64,000 nt of DNA from Thiodiazotropha sp050291245 (GCA_050291245.1 JBNKJP010000069.1:62001-126000), one strand, 5' to 3'. Counted from the first letter of the stretch, positions 29,264 to 38,857 are shown. Made by a program: numbers and translations. Notes: generated by a model not told the origin, from the sequence alone.

Positions 29264-29348
29264 TATTGAGGAGGTGCCGGGTTAATATCGCATTTCTCAT
29301 GCCCGGCGTTGACCATTCAAATCAGTGTTGAGTTAAACAGAGTTAAAG

Positions 29349-29594
29349 TTATATTCCGTATTTGCGGTGGATGGCATGCCGCACCGGACAGGTACAGACA
29401 ATCTGATTGCCGATGGGGGAGCTGTATGGGCAGTCATTTTTGGTACCGCAAACCATCCGGGCACGGTTTTCCGTGGTGATGCGAATCCCGCATAGCTGAT
29501 AATCCTCGCTGGTCAGGCAGGCGTGGTGCTTGTTGCACTTTTTGGCCTCCAGCAACATCTCCAATGGTATGTAGAATTGTTTGGGTTTGTGCAT
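29349..29594 (-). CDS. Small Cys-rich protein of unknown function
   Basis: 81 aa with seven cysteines, ending in a CTC pair near residue 68, plus several His. No signal peptide or membrane segment. The AAGGA ribosome site 7 bp before the ATG supports it as a gene. The Cys pattern suggests metal or Fe-S binding, but I recognise no family. It faces the end of the second GTPase gene and is divergent from the antiporter. Confidence 0.65.
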   Translation of the reverse strand: MHKPKQFYIPLEMLLEAKKCNKHHACLTSEDYQLCGIRITTENRARMVCGTKNDCPYSSPIGNQIVCTCPVRHAIHRKYGI

Positions 29595-29821
29595 TTCAAT
29601 CCTTTCCTATGGCGTTATTCCTGTACCGTGTCTGATGACCGTGTGCGACACCTCTGGCGCCATTCTATTCCCTAGCATAGGCTAAAAGACGATGCAGGGA
29701 AAAGGTTCCCAAACTGGTGGGAGGCGTGGTAATGCCCTGTGAAAGTTACGGTAATACCGATTTTCATCATTGAATCCTGGGTCTTGTAGTACTCTTTCAA
29801 TATCATACTTGCGGATTTTCC

Positions 29822-31549
29822 ATGCATCTCGAAACCTTCCTGTTTTCCGCGCTGTTACTGTTGTTGGTTACATCCATCACGGTCGCGCTGTTCAAGCATT
29901 TGGGGCTCGGCTCTGTACTGGGTCTGCTGGTGGCCGGAATCGTGGTGGGGCCCCACTCTCCGGGGCCCTATGTGACGGAACATGTGGAGGATGTCCGGCA
30001 TTTCACCGAGTTGGGTGTGGTGCTGCTGCTTTTTCTCATCGGTCTGGAGATGCAACCGCGCCGACTCTGGGGCATGCGCCGCGAGGTGTTCGGGTTGGGG
30101 TCACTGCAGATCCTGCTGACCGGCGTGGTGATCGCTCTGTATCTTCATCAGTATGAGTCCCATTGGTCCCTGGCGCTGCTGATCGGGTTGACCTTTGCGC
30201 TCTCATCCACGGCGTTTGTCATGCAGGTGCTGCATGAACGGGACGAGACCGACAGCCCCCACGGGATGACCGCCTTTTCGATCCTGCTGATGCAGGATCT
30301 CGCCATCGTGCCCCTGCTCGCGGCGGTGCCCATTCTCTCCGATGCCGGACGGCTGTCCGCGGAGGTACCCCTGTGGAAGCAGTTTTCCATCGTCCTGGGC
30401 ATGATTGTCGTGTTGCTGGGATTCGGCCGATTCATCTTGCCGCCCGTGTTGAAACATCTGGCCCGGCAGGCCAATCGGGAAGGTTTTCTGCTGGTGGTGA
30501 TGTTGGCGGTGTTTCTTGCTGCCTGGGCCATGTTCCAAGCCGGGTTATCGATGGCGTTGGGGGCCTTTGTCATGGGGATGCTGCTTTCCGGTTCGGATTA
30601 CCGGCTGCAAATCCAGGCCTTTGTTGAACCCTACAAAGGGTTGTTGATGAGCCTGTTCTTTGTTGCCGTGGGCATGTCGATCGATTTCTCATCGCTCAAG
30701 GATCAGCTGCCGATCTTCACCCAGCATATTCTGGTGATCGTAGTGATCAAGCTTGTGGTGCTGTTTGTCCTGTCCCTGGCCTTCGGATACACCCGCCTGC
30801 TGGCCATGCGGATCAGTTTCTATCTGGCCCAGGGCGGGGAGTTCGGCTTTGTGCTGTTCGGCTCGGCCAAGGCCCTGCAATTGATCGATGATCCGACCTT
30901 TGTCACGATGGTCGGGGTGATCTCCGTGAGCATGCTGATCACCCCCATTCTGGTGAACATCAGTGACCGGCTGGCCCGGCGTTTCGATCAGCAACAACAC
31001 GACACCGAACATCTTCGCTATCCCGCGGATCAGGGCGACAAGCGCAGAAAAGTCGTAATCGGCGGATACGGTCGGGTAGGGCATACCGTGGCCGTGATGC
31101 TCCACTCCAGCGGGGTACCCCTGGTGATCTTCGATACCTCGCCTGAACGCGTCGCGCAGGGGAAGAGCGACGGTCTTCCGGTCTACTATGGTGATATCAG
31201 TGATTCCGATCTGCAGGAGGCGGCGGATTTGGAGACCGCCGCCCTGGTGGTGTTGACCATCAACAGCGGCCCCACCGCGCTCAAGACCATTGCCCGTCTG
31301 CGGAATCGACATCCGAATCTTCCCATCATATCCCGTGCCCGGGATCTGGAGGCCTGCGGCCATCAGGTCAGTGCCGGTGCTTCCCGGGCCTTTCCGGAAG
31401 CCCTGGAGAGCAGTTTGAGGCTGGGTGCGGTTGCCCTCGAAATGATCGACACGCCAAAAGAGAATGTGGATCTGCTCCTGCAGGGTGTGCGCCAGGACAA
31501 TTATACCCTGGTGGTTTCCGAGGAAGATGTCCTGCGCAAGAAATCCTAA
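29822..31549 (+). CDS. CPA2 monovalent cation:proton antiporter (KefB/KefC-like)
   Basis: 575-aa protein with about a dozen membrane helices (residues 1-385) of the Na/H-exchanger fold, followed by a cytosolic TrkA-N/RCK domain with the NAD-binding GGYGRVGHT motif near residue 414. This is the architecture of glutathione-gated potassium efflux systems. No KefF/KefG ancillary flavoprotein gene is adjacent, so glutathione gating is uncertain. The ion could be K+ or Na+. Confidence 0.92.
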   Translation: MHLETFLFSALLLLLVTSITVALFKHLGLGSVLGLLVAGIVVGPHSPGPYVTEHVEDVRHFTELGVVLLLFLIGLEMQPRRLWGMRREVFGLGSLQILLTGVVIALYLHQYESHWSLALLIGLTFALSSTAFVMQVLHERDETDSPHGMTAFSILLMQDLAIVPLLAAVPILSDAGRLSAEVPLWKQFSIVLGMIVVLLGFGRFILPPVLKHLARQANREGFLLVVMLAVFLAAWAMFQAGLSMALGAFVMGMLLSGSDYRLQIQAFVEPYKGLLMSLFFVAVGMSIDFSSLKDQLPIFTQHILVIVVIKLVVLFVLSLAFGYTRLLAMRISFYLAQGGEFGFVLFGSAKALQLIDDPTFVTMVGVISVSMLITPILVNISDRLARRFDQQQHDTEHLRYPADQGDKRRKVVIGGYGRVGHTVAVMLHSSGVPLVIFDTSPERVAQGKSDGLPVYYGDISDSDLQEAADLETAALVVLTINSGPTALKTIARLRNRHPNLPIISRARDLEACGHQVSAGASRAFPEALESSLRLGAVALEMIDTPKENVDLLLQGVRQDNYTLVVSEEDVLRKKS

Positions 31550-31716
31550 AGTTTGTTGACGCTCAGCCGCAATCCCCAATGCATGCCTGTATATATACCA
31601 GTAGGAACAGGTGAAAGAGTGGGTGTGCGAAATAGGCAAGTAAGGTTGCTGAGGCGGATCCAGGGAGTACTGTACTGATCCCGGATTTGCGTCGCCATGG
31701 AAAATGGAGAATCGCT

Positions 31717-34041
31717 ATGTTAATCAAAGCGAAACTGTTGTCCGGTGGTCTTTTTTTGTCTGTAATCCCATTGATCGTCTCCAGTTTTATCACCGAATGG
31801 GTGGCGACCGATGAGGGGGGAGCCGCGGTTAAGGAGCAGGTTGAACAGCGACTCATTGCTATCCGCGACATCAAAAAGGGCGAAATCGAACACTATTTCA
31901 CCCAGATTTCCCAACAGGTACGTGCCCTGGCCAATGATCGTATGGTCATCGAGGCCATGCCCCGATTCATCGACGGTTTCCAGCGATTTCAGCAAGAGAG
32001 CGGCCTCCCCGGGGATGCCGCGCGGCGGAAGGCTTTAGCCGGTTACTACCAAGGGGATTTCGCAAACCACTACACGGAGGTCAATCCGGGGCAGACGATT
32101 ACGGCGGCCTCGCTGTTGGATACCCTGGGCGAAGCGGGTATTGCACTGCAGTATCAGTACATCAAGGCAAACCCCAACCCTCTGGGTAATAAACATAAAT
32201 ATGACGGGGCAGCGGATACTTCTTCGTATTCTTCGACCCATCGTCGGTACCACCCGCACATCCGTGACTTCCTCGAACGTTTTGGTTACTACGATATCTT
32301 CCTCGTGGACGCCAAGAGCGGCGATGTGGTCTACACCGTTTTCAAGGAACTCGATTATGCCACCTCGCTGAAAACGGGCGCCTATGCCGATTCCGGTCTG
32401 GGGCGGGCATTCAAGGCCGCCAACCAGTTACCCGAGGGATCATTTATCTTCGAGGATTTTGCCCCCTACCTGCCTTCCTATAACCTGGCGGCGAGTTTTA
32501 TCGCCGCGCCGGTGTTCGATGGCGCGACCCGGCTCGGGGTCGTCATCTTCCAGATGCCGATCGATGAGATCAACCGGATCATGACCCTGGAGGGGCACTG
32601 GGCCGAGATGGGATTGGGTAACTCAGGCGAGGTCTATCTGGTGGGACCGGATCTGACCATGCGCAGTATGAGCCGGTTCATGCAGGAAGCGCCCGAAAAC
32701 TATCTGGCTGCCCTGAGCGATGCCGGTATGGACGGCAGTCTGATTGCCCGGATTGAAGCCAGCGGTACCACCATTGGTTTACAACAGATTAACACCGAGA
32801 CCGCGCAAAAGGCCATTGCCGGCAATACCGGTGAGCAGATTGTCGATGACTACCGGGGTGTTGCGGTCCTGTCCGCCTATTCACCCGTGAAGATGTCGGG
32901 ATTGAATTGGGGGATTCTGGCGGAGATCGACAAGGCAGAGGCGTTTCACGCCGTGTCTGATCTGGGGACTAATATCATGAAGACTTCCCTGGTCGTTGTA
33001 TTGGTTATGGGCCTTGTTGCGGGCGCCGTGGCCTATTACTTCGCGATGAAAATCGTCAAACCGGTGTGTTATCTGGCCAGTACCGTCGGGGAGATCGAAC
33101 GTAATTCCGATCTCACCCAACGTCTCGATCATGTCACCAACGATGAAATCGGAAGCATCACCGATGCCGTGAATGGGATGCTGAACAAGTTTCATAAAAT
33201 CATCAAGCAGGTTTCGGGATCGACCGCGGAGGTGAGCTCCGCATCCCAAGAACTGGCGCGCGTCACCTCCGAATCGAGCCAATCCCTTCAACAGCAGCTG
33301 CTCGAGACGAGCCAGGTTGTCACTGCGATGACTGAGATGAACAGCACTGTGGCGGAGGTTGCGAACAATACCTCGAATGCCGCATCAGCCGCGGAGTCCG
33401 CGAATCGAGCCGCTGATGAGGGGCAAAATATTGTGCAGTTGACCGTCAAAGCCATTGAATCCCTGGCCAATGATGTGGAGAGAGGCGCGGGATTGATCAA
33501 CCATGCCGAGAAAGACAGTGAAGCGATTGGCAGCGTCATCGACGTCATCCTCGGCGTCGCCGAACAGACCAACCTGCTGGCGTTGAACGCCGCCATCGAA
33601 GCCGCTCGCGCGGGAGAGCACGGCCGAGGGTTTGCGGTGGTGGCCGATGAGGTGCGAACACTGGCGAGTCGTACCCAGCAGTCCTCGGGAGAGATTCAGG
33701 ATATGATCGCCAGATTACAGTCGAGTTCTCGTCAGGCGGTGCAGGCGATGGAAGAGGGGAGAGCCCGGGCGCAGGCGAGTGTTGAGCAGGCGACAAAGGC
33801 CGGTGAGGCGCTGGATGTCATCGATTCTTCGGTGAACAGTATCCACAATCTCAATACCCAGATTGCCAGTGCCGCGGAGGAGCAGTCTTCGGTAACCGAA
33901 GAGATTAACCGAAACATCACCAAGATCAACCAGATGGCAGAGATCGCCAGCGAAGGCGCGAACCGGACCGCGGCGGCCAGTGAGCAATTGACCGGATTGG
34001 CGAGTGACCTCCAGGGGTTGATTCAGCAGTTCAAGGTTTAG
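31717..34041 (+). CDS. Methyl-accepting chemotaxis protein
   Basis: 774 aa. A transmembrane helix (6-28) leads to a large periplasmic sensor region of ~390 residues, probably dCache-like and containing a second repeat with the FEDFAPY segment. Then a second helix (~418-440), HAMP, and the cytoplasmic signalling domain with hairpin tip EQTNLLALNAAIEAARAG. There is no C-terminal CheR-binding pentapeptide. The Met at 31717 has a GGAGAA site; an upstream Met at 31687 is less likely. No che gene is adjacent. Ligand is unknown. Confidence 0.94.
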   Translation: MLIKAKLLSGGLFLSVIPLIVSSFITEWVATDEGGAAVKEQVEQRLIAIRDIKKGEIEHYFTQISQQVRALANDRMVIEAMPRFIDGFQRFQQESGLPGDAARRKALAGYYQGDFANHYTEVNPGQTITAASLLDTLGEAGIALQYQYIKANPNPLGNKHKYDGAADTSSYSSTHRRYHPHIRDFLERFGYYDIFLVDAKSGDVVYTVFKELDYATSLKTGAYADSGLGRAFKAANQLPEGSFIFEDFAPYLPSYNLAASFIAAPVFDGATRLGVVIFQMPIDEINRIMTLEGHWAEMGLGNSGEVYLVGPDLTMRSMSRFMQEAPENYLAALSDAGMDGSLIARIEASGTTIGLQQINTETAQKAIAGNTGEQIVDDYRGVAVLSAYSPVKMSGLNWGILAEIDKAEAFHAVSDLGTNIMKTSLVVVLVMGLVAGAVAYYFAMKIVKPVCYLASTVGEIERNSDLTQRLDHVTNDEIGSITDAVNGMLNKFHKIIKQVSGSTAEVSSASQELARVTSESSQSLQQQLLETSQVVTAMTEMNSTVAEVANNTSNAASAAESANRAADEGQNIVQLTVKAIESLANDVERGAGLINHAEKDSEAIGSVIDVILGVAEQTNLLALNAAIEAARAGEHGRGFAVVADEVRTLASRTQQSSGEIQDMIARLQSSSRQAVQAMEEGRARAQASVEQATKAGEALDVIDSSVNSIHNLNTQIASAAEEQSSVTEEINRNITKINQMAEIASEGANRTAAASEQLTGLASDLQGLIQQFKV

Positions 34042-34072
34042 TCAGAACGCACAATATTTCCATTGTTTTTAT

Positions 34073-34097
34073 ATACCCAAGTGTCACGCTTGGGTAT
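34073..34097 (+). terminator. Terminator of the chemoreceptor gene
   Basis: Perfect 9-bp stem ATACCCAAG/CTTGGGTAT with a 7-nt loop, 32 bp past the stop, followed by AGTTTTA. Confidence 0.75.
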
Positions 34098-34246
34098 AGT
34101 TTTATGCCCGATTCTGGCTTATGGTTATTCCTAGTAAGTAAGAGATGCAATCAGCCACAATCTGGCACCCGACGGGTAGGTGCCGGGTTGCGACGTTTCG
34201 TACTCGAGACATAAAAACTGCGTTACGACTTACCGGGGAAGATCAG

Positions 34247-34429
34247 ATGCCGAAACTAACCAGCGGGTTAACCCAGAAAGAGCGGCTTGAAGTCCTTCAA
34301 TCCATCGACACCGTATTGACCAGCAACAATACCCATGAACAGCAGGTGTTAAGAGCCTACCGCGATCGTGTGGCCAGGGAGTGTCATGACGATTCCGGAC
34401 GCGTATATGGCTTGGCGCTGAACGCCTGA
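34247..34429 (+). CDS. Small hypothetical protein
   Basis: 60 aa, mainly helical and charged, starting at an ATG preceded by GGGGAAGA. No recognised family. Its last ~46 bp overlap the 3' end of the opposite-strand SDR gene. A longer frame reaches back to 34145 but has no better ribosome site. Confidence 0.5.
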   Translation: MPKLTSGLTQKERLEVLQSIDTVLTSNNTHEQQVLRAYRDRVARECHDDSGRVYGLALNA

Positions 34430-35145
34430 CCGTTTATCGAACGGCTGTCCGGACCCATCAGGTAGAGATAGTTGCCCATCAGGGTTTCGGGCAATGGATG
34501 GGTCAGTGGGTTCTCGCCCGGATAGGCCCAGGCCCTGAGTGATGTACGGGTCGGGCAGGGGGCGATGCTGTTAACCCGGATCGGACTCTCTTCGAGCTCA
34601 TCGGCGAGGATCTGCATCAGTCCCTCGATGCCGAATTTCGACACCCCATAGGCCCCCCAGTAGGCCTTGCCCTTGCGTCCCCGCTCATCCGAGGTGAACA
34701 GGATCGAGGCATCATCCGACTTGCGCAACAGGGGCAGGCAGGCCTGGGTCAGCAGAAACGGGGCGTTGAGATTGACCTGGATGACCTTCTGCCAGGTTTC
34801 GTAGTCGTAATCGTCGATACGGCTCAGCAGCGCGAGTTGCGCCGCGTTGTGCAGTAATCCGTCCAGCCGGCCGAAGGTCTCCATTAGGGTGACACCCAGG
34901 GCGTAGTAGTCCTCGGGGGGGGATTTGTGCAGATCGAAACTGATCAGCGCGGGTGTCGGCCCACCCGCATCCTCGATCGCATCATAGGTCTCTTTGAGGC
35001 GGCCTTCGTGACGACCCAACAGCACCAGCGTAGCGCCGTGAGCGGCGAAGGCCTTGGCGGCCGCCTGTCCGATACCGCTGCCCGCCCCCGTGACGAGAAT
35101 GATGCGATTTTCGAGCAGGTTTTTAGCGGGAGAGTAGTCGTGCAT
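34384..35145 (-). CDS. yciK: SDR oxidoreductase, YciK family
   Basis: 253-aa short-chain dehydrogenase with the NAD(P) motif TGAGSGIG near the N-terminus and the catalytic YxxxK in YGVSK. Substrate of the YciK group is not established. The ATG at 35145 has an AAGGTG site; the frame extends to 35220 without support. It lies downstream of gph in the ubiG-gph-yciK order also known from Pseudomonas. Confidence 0.88.
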   Translation of the reverse strand: MHDYSPAKNLLENRIILVTGAGSGIGQAAAKAFAAHGATLVLLGRHEGRLKETYDAIEDAGGPTPALISFDLHKSPPEDYYALGVTLMETFGRLDGLLHNAAQLALLSRIDDYDYETWQKVIQVNLNAPFLLTQACLPLLRKSDDASILFTSDERGRKGKAYWGAYGVSKFGIEGLMQILADELEESPIRVNSIAPCPTRTSLRAWAYPGENPLTHPLPETLMGNYLYLMGPDSRSINGQAFSAKPYTRPESS

Positions 35146-35243
35146 GGTGTCACCTTGGTTTTCGAGGGCGGCATTATAACGGCCCGCCCCCCGGAACGGC
35201 ATTGATATTATTGGATACACCTCGTTCCGCGCAAAACAACACC

Positions 35244-35921
35244 TTACAACCAGGCAAGAATATCCAGGGGATGATCAATCAGTCCATCCGCCAGCCACTC
35301 CTCGGGTCGGTCATCATCCGCGAGATAACCAAAACGGGCAGCCAGGGTGCGGGTTCCGGCCCGGCGTCCCGCCTCGATGTCCCGCACCGCATCGCCTACG
35401 TAGAGGGTCTCTTCGGGATCAACCCCGGATACCCGGCAAGCATGCAGAATCGGTTCCGGGTGGGGCTTTGCATAGGGGGTGGTGTCCCCGCTCACGATGG
35501 CGCAGGCACGCTGGTCCAGGCTCAGTTCCCGCATCAGCGGATCGGTCAGACGGGAGGGTTTGTTGGTGACGATTCCCCAGAGCACACCCTGTCGTTCGAG
35601 AGTGTCGAGCAACTCGGGTATGCCGTCAAAGGGTCGGGTCAGGAGTGCGATACGTTCCAGGTAGCCGTCCAGGAACTCCTTCTGTAGCTCAGCAAAACCC
35701 GGGTCTTCCGGTTCGATTCCGAAACCGGTCTTGAGCATCGCCTTGCTGCCGTGGGAGACGAAGGGGCGCAGTGCTTCAAAACCGATCTCCGGCCGGCCGT
35801 GCCGGATCAGCACCCGGTTCAGCGCGTGATGCAGATCCCGGGCGGTATCGGCTAAGGTGCCGTCCAGGTCGAACAGTACACAGGCGGTGGAACGGCCGGA
35901 TTGGGGATTGCCGGAATTCAT
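35244..35921 (-). CDS. gph: Phosphoglycolate phosphatase-like HAD hydrolase
   Basis: 225 aa from the Met at 35921. HAD-superfamily motifs: nucleophile motif FDLDGTLADT near the N-terminus, TNK in motif II, and GDAVRDIEAG as motif IV. Its position next to ubiG matches the gph/mupP group: in Pseudomonas this neighbour is MupP, a MurNAc-6-phosphate phosphatase in cell-wall recycling. Phosphoglycolate or MurNAc-6-phosphate are therefore both plausible substrates. Start lies 15 bp past the ubiG stop. Confidence 0.87.
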   Translation of the reverse strand: MNSGNPQSGRSTACVLFDLDGTLADTARDLHHALNRVLIRHGRPEIGFEALRPFVSHGSKAMLKTGFGIEPEDPGFAELQKEFLDGYLERIALLTRPFDGIPELLDTLERQGVLWGIVTNKPSRLTDPLMRELSLDQRACAIVSGDTTPYAKPHPEPILHACRVSGVDPEETLYVGDAVRDIEAGRRAGTRTLAARFGYLADDDRPEEWLADGLIDHPLDILAWL

Positions 35922-35935
35922 CGGGGTCGGACGAT

Positions 35936-36646
35936 TCAATCTTCCCGGATCGTCGCGATCATGTAGTTGACATCCACGTCCTCGCCCAGGCGGTATACCT
36001 GAGTAAGGGGATTGTAACTGAGCCCGGTGATATCGATGTTTTGCAGTCCTGCGGCTCGAATCCACCCATCGAGCTCCGAGGGGCGGATGAATTTTGCGTA
36101 GTCGTGGGTCCCCTTGGGCAGCAGTCGCAGCAGGTATTCGGCACCCAGGATGGCGAACAGGTAGGCCTTGGGGTTTCGGTTGATGGTGGAGAAGATCACC
36201 TTGCCCCCCGGTTTCACCAGCCGGGCACAGGCACTGACCACGGAAGCCGGGTCCGGAACATGCTCGAGCATCTCCATGCAGGTGACCAGGTCGAACTGTT
36301 CGGGGCGTTCGGCGGCGAGCCGTTCCACCGGGATGCGTTCGTAGTTGACGTCGAGATTCGATTCCAACAGATGCAGACGGGCCACCTGCAACGGAGCTTC
36401 GCCCATGTCGATTCCTGTCACATGGGCGCCACAGGCGGCCATGCTCTCGGAGAGGATGCCGCCGCCGCAGCCCACGTCGAGCACCTGCTTGTCCTCCAGC
36501 GGCAGATGCCCCCGGATATATTCGAGCCGCAGGGGATTGATCTCATGCAGGGGTTTGAATTCGCTGTGCGGATCCCACCAGCGCGAGGCCAGTTCCTCAA
36601 ATTTGCTGACTTCCGCGTGATCGACGTTGATCTGTTCCTGTTTCAT
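35936..36646 (-). CDS. ubiG: Ubiquinone biosynthesis O-methyltransferase UbiG
   Basis: 236-aa class I SAM methyltransferase with motif I VLDVGCGGGI and the conserved N-terminal ASRWWDPHSEFKPLH segment typical of UbiG. It carries out both O-methylations of ubiquinone synthesis. The Met at 36646 aligns with known N-termini; the longer frame to 36808 is not supported. The gene precedes gph in a tight minus-strand unit. Confidence 0.95.
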   Translation of the reverse strand: MKQEQINVDHAEVSKFEELASRWWDPHSEFKPLHEINPLRLEYIRGHLPLEDKQVLDVGCGGGILSESMAACGAHVTGIDMGEAPLQVARLHLLESNLDVNYERIPVERLAAERPEQFDLVTCMEMLEHVPDPASVVSACARLVKPGGKVIFSTINRNPKAYLFAILGAEYLLRLLPKGTHDYAKFIRPSELDGWIRAAGLQNIDITGLSYNPLTQVYRLGEDVDVNYMIATIRED

Positions 36647-36783
36647 TTTATCCAGCCTGCATCTCTTGTGAGGTTCTCTTCCACAGCGCGACGTAGCGTT
36701 CCCATTTCCATCCGGCGATAGGTTACACAGGGTACTCGGGATTTTCGAGCGGTCTTTAAACCGATTGGCACAGCGCTTTAAGG

Positions 36784-36838
36784 GGATTGAGCCACAAATG
36801 TACGCCAATCATCGCAAATTTGCGCAAATAGAGTCAGT
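36784..36838. repeat. Intergenic repeat related to the 3.3-3.5 kb direct repeats
   Basis: Contains CGCAAATTTGCGCAAATAGA, whose complement matches the 25-bp repeats at 3346 and 3521, plus a flanking conserved-looking tract (AGCCACAAATGTACGCCAAT). It lies between mtaD and ubiG. Confidence 0.6.
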
Positions 36839-36867
36839 AAACCCATCAAGTTGCGCGTCACTCGTGG

Positions 36868-38211
36868 CTAATGTTCTCTTGAACGGTCAAAGTCGCTCCT
36901 GTATATCCGGCTGCGCCAGTGTTCCGCGTTATGCAGAAGGGTGGTTTCCTCCAGCGTGGTAAGCCGTCCCTGACTGACCAGGTGCTGGCCGGCGACCCAC
37001 ACATGGCGCACCTGTTCCCGTCCGGTCGCATAGACGATCTGTGAGACGGGATGGTACAGGGGCTGGGTGGGAATGCGACCCAGATCGACAGCGACCATAT
37101 CGGCGGACTTGCCCACCTCCAGAGATCCTGTGATCTCCTGCAGTCCCAGTGCCCGGGCCCCGTTGATGGTGGCCATGGCGAGGACCTGGGAGGCGGGCAG
37201 GGCTCGGGCATTGCGGGAAATCCCTTTGGCCAGCAGGGCTGCTGTTCGCATCTCTCCGAACATATCCAGATCGTTGTTGCTCGCGGCACCGTCGGTACCC
37301 AGGGCCAGATTCACCCCCGCTTCGATCAGGGGTACCACCGGGCAGAAACCGCTGGCCAGTTTCAGGTTCGATTCGGGGCAATGCACCCCATGGGCGCCAC
37401 TGGCGGCAAAGGTTTCGATCTCATCGTCCTCGATCTGGGTCATGTGCACCGCGGCGAGACCGGGGGAGAGCAGCCCCAGGTCCTGGAGGCGTTGCATGGG
37501 GCGGTTGCCGTGTTGCTGAATGCCCTGAACGATTTCATCCCGGGTCTCGTGTACATGCATATGCACCGGGATCTCCAGTTCGTCCGCCAGCACTCGGACC
37601 CGCTTCAGTATTGGGTCTCCCACCGAATAGGGTGCATGGGGTGCGAAGGCGGTGTGGATTCGGGGGTGAGAGCGGAACTGGTCATGCACCTGGAGCCCTT
37701 TTCGCAGATATTCATCCCCATCCGCCGCCCAGGCCGAGGGGAAATCGATGGCGATCAGCCCAAGTACCGCGCGAATCCCGGCCTGGTCCGCCACCCGCCC
37801 GGTGATGTCGGGAAAGAAATACATGTCGTTGAAACAGGTGGTGCCGCTGAGCAGCATCTCGGCGATTGCCAACTGGCTGCCGTCGTGGATGAACTCCTCA
37901 TTGATCCATTTCGCTTCCGCGGGCCAGATATGTTCGTTCAACCAGGTCATCAGAGGCAGGTCGTCCGCCAGCCCCCGCAGCAGTGACATGGCCGCGTGAG
38001 TATGGGCGTTGATCAGGCCGGGAATCAGGGCATGACCCGGCAGTTCAAGTCGCTGCTCCGGTTGATAGATGCGGTCGGCGTCTTCTCCAGGCAACAGCGC
38101 CAGGATCTTTCCGCCCTGTACCGCCAGGGCATGCCCCTGGAGTATCTGGTTTTCCGGTATCACGGGAATGATCCATTCGGCATGGATCAGAAGGTCGATC
38201 GGTTGCGGCAT
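36868..38211 (-). CDS. mtaD: 5'-methylthioadenosine/S-adenosylhomocysteine deaminase
   Basis: 447-aa amidohydrolase of the TRZ/ATZ family. The metal-binding NAHTHAAMS motif, later HAPYSV and HMHVHETRDE, and the GTDGAASNN segment near the distal metal ligand are intact. MtaD-type enzymes deaminate methylthioadenosine and SAH. The facing mtnA gene, 5 kb away, works on the downstream methylthioribose-1-phosphate (or the inosine analogue route), which supports a methionine-salvage role. In Pseudomonas these two genes are immediate divergent neighbours. Confidence 0.92.
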   Translation of the reverse strand: MPQPIDLLIHAEWIIPVIPENQILQGHALAVQGGKILALLPGEDADRIYQPEQRLELPGHALIPGLINAHTHAAMSLLRGLADDLPLMTWLNEHIWPAEAKWINEEFIHDGSQLAIAEMLLSGTTCFNDMYFFPDITGRVADQAGIRAVLGLIAIDFPSAWAADGDEYLRKGLQVHDQFRSHPRIHTAFAPHAPYSVGDPILKRVRVLADELEIPVHMHVHETRDEIVQGIQQHGNRPMQRLQDLGLLSPGLAAVHMTQIEDDEIETFAASGAHGVHCPESNLKLASGFCPVVPLIEAGVNLALGTDGAASNNDLDMFGEMRTAALLAKGISRNARALPASQVLAMATINGARALGLQEITGSLEVGKSADMVAVDLGRIPTQPLYHPVSQIVYATGREQVRHVWVAGQHLVSQGRLTTLEETTLLHNAEHWRSRIYRSDFDRSREH

Positions 38212-38296
38212 GATGGCTCGTCTTGGTTTGGGTTTATTTTGTGTAGTGTCTCATAACCGGTCTGGAGACTGGAATATTGGGGCTATTCCGGCCGAT

Positions 38297-38515
38297 ATGG
38301 ACGATCTGATCCAAGGTGGCAGTGGGCTGAGAAAGGTCCGTTGGAAACTGGAAGGTCGCGGTAAAAGTGGGGGAGTGCGAGTCATCTATTACTGGGTCAC
38401 CGCTGATGATCAAATCCAAATGCTCTATGTCTACCCCAAAGGCAAGCAAGAGAACCTGACCCAGGAGCAGCTTGCCCAGTTGAGAAAGATCGTTGAGAGG
38501 TGGTCAGATGGATAA
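38297..38515 (+). pseudogene. N-terminally truncated HigB/RelE-type toxin
   Basis: 72 residues from the internal Met at 38297 match the C-terminal two thirds of RelE-like toxins: GLRKVRW, GKSGGVRVIYYW, LYVYPKGK and a terminal helix. Family members are about 105-120 aa, so the first ~35 residues are missing. The frame is open upstream to beyond 38211, but that sequence does not resemble the toxin N-terminus and runs into mtaD. The junction is therefore near 38280-38297. The stop overlaps the antitoxin start by 8 bp. Probably inactive, although the core substrate-binding strands remain. Confidence 0.75.
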
Positions 38516-38798
38516 CGAAATGTTCAATGAGCTGCTAGCCAGCGTCAAAGAGATGGATGAGATCGCCAAGGGCAAGAAAGCGCCCTCACGGCGCTTCGAG
38601 TTCCCCGAACCGGAAGTGAAAGCTATCCGGGAAAAGACCGGGCTCTCCCAGAGCCGCTTTGCTATGTTGATCGGCGTGAGCAAGCGGACACTGGAAAACT
38701 GGGAGCAAGGTCGGCGTCATCCTACCGGTCCGGCGAAAGTCTTGCTTAAAATCCTGGCTGCCGATCCGGAAAATGCGGTTCGCGCATTGCATGCTTAA
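38508..38798 (+). CDS. HigA-type XRE-family antitoxin
   Basis: 96 aa with a helix-turn-helix (about residues 43-85) including SQSRFAMLIGVSKRTLENWE. It is fully intact and uses an ATG overlapping the toxin stop (ATGGATAA), the normal toxin-first order of RelE/XRE pairs. It should repress its own promoter and neutralise the toxin; the promoter probably went with the lost toxin 5' end. A palindromic hairpin follows the stop. Confidence 0.88.
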   Translation: MDNEMFNELLASVKEMDEIAKGKKAPSRRFEFPEPEVKAIREKTGLSQSRFAMLIGVSKRTLENWEQGRRHPTGPAKVLLKILAADPENAVRALHA

Positions 38799-38810
38799 AC
38801 TATGATCACT

Positions 38811-38834
38811 AGCCCGCTGAAATTTCAGCGGGCT
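38811..38834 (+). terminator. Hairpin after the antitoxin gene
   Basis: 24-bp perfect palindrome AGCCCGCTGAAA/TTTCAGCGGGCT, 12 bp after the antitoxin stop. No T run follows, so termination efficiency is uncertain. Confidence 0.6.
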
Positions 38835-38857
38835 CCATCAATCCCCCCTGTGCAAAT

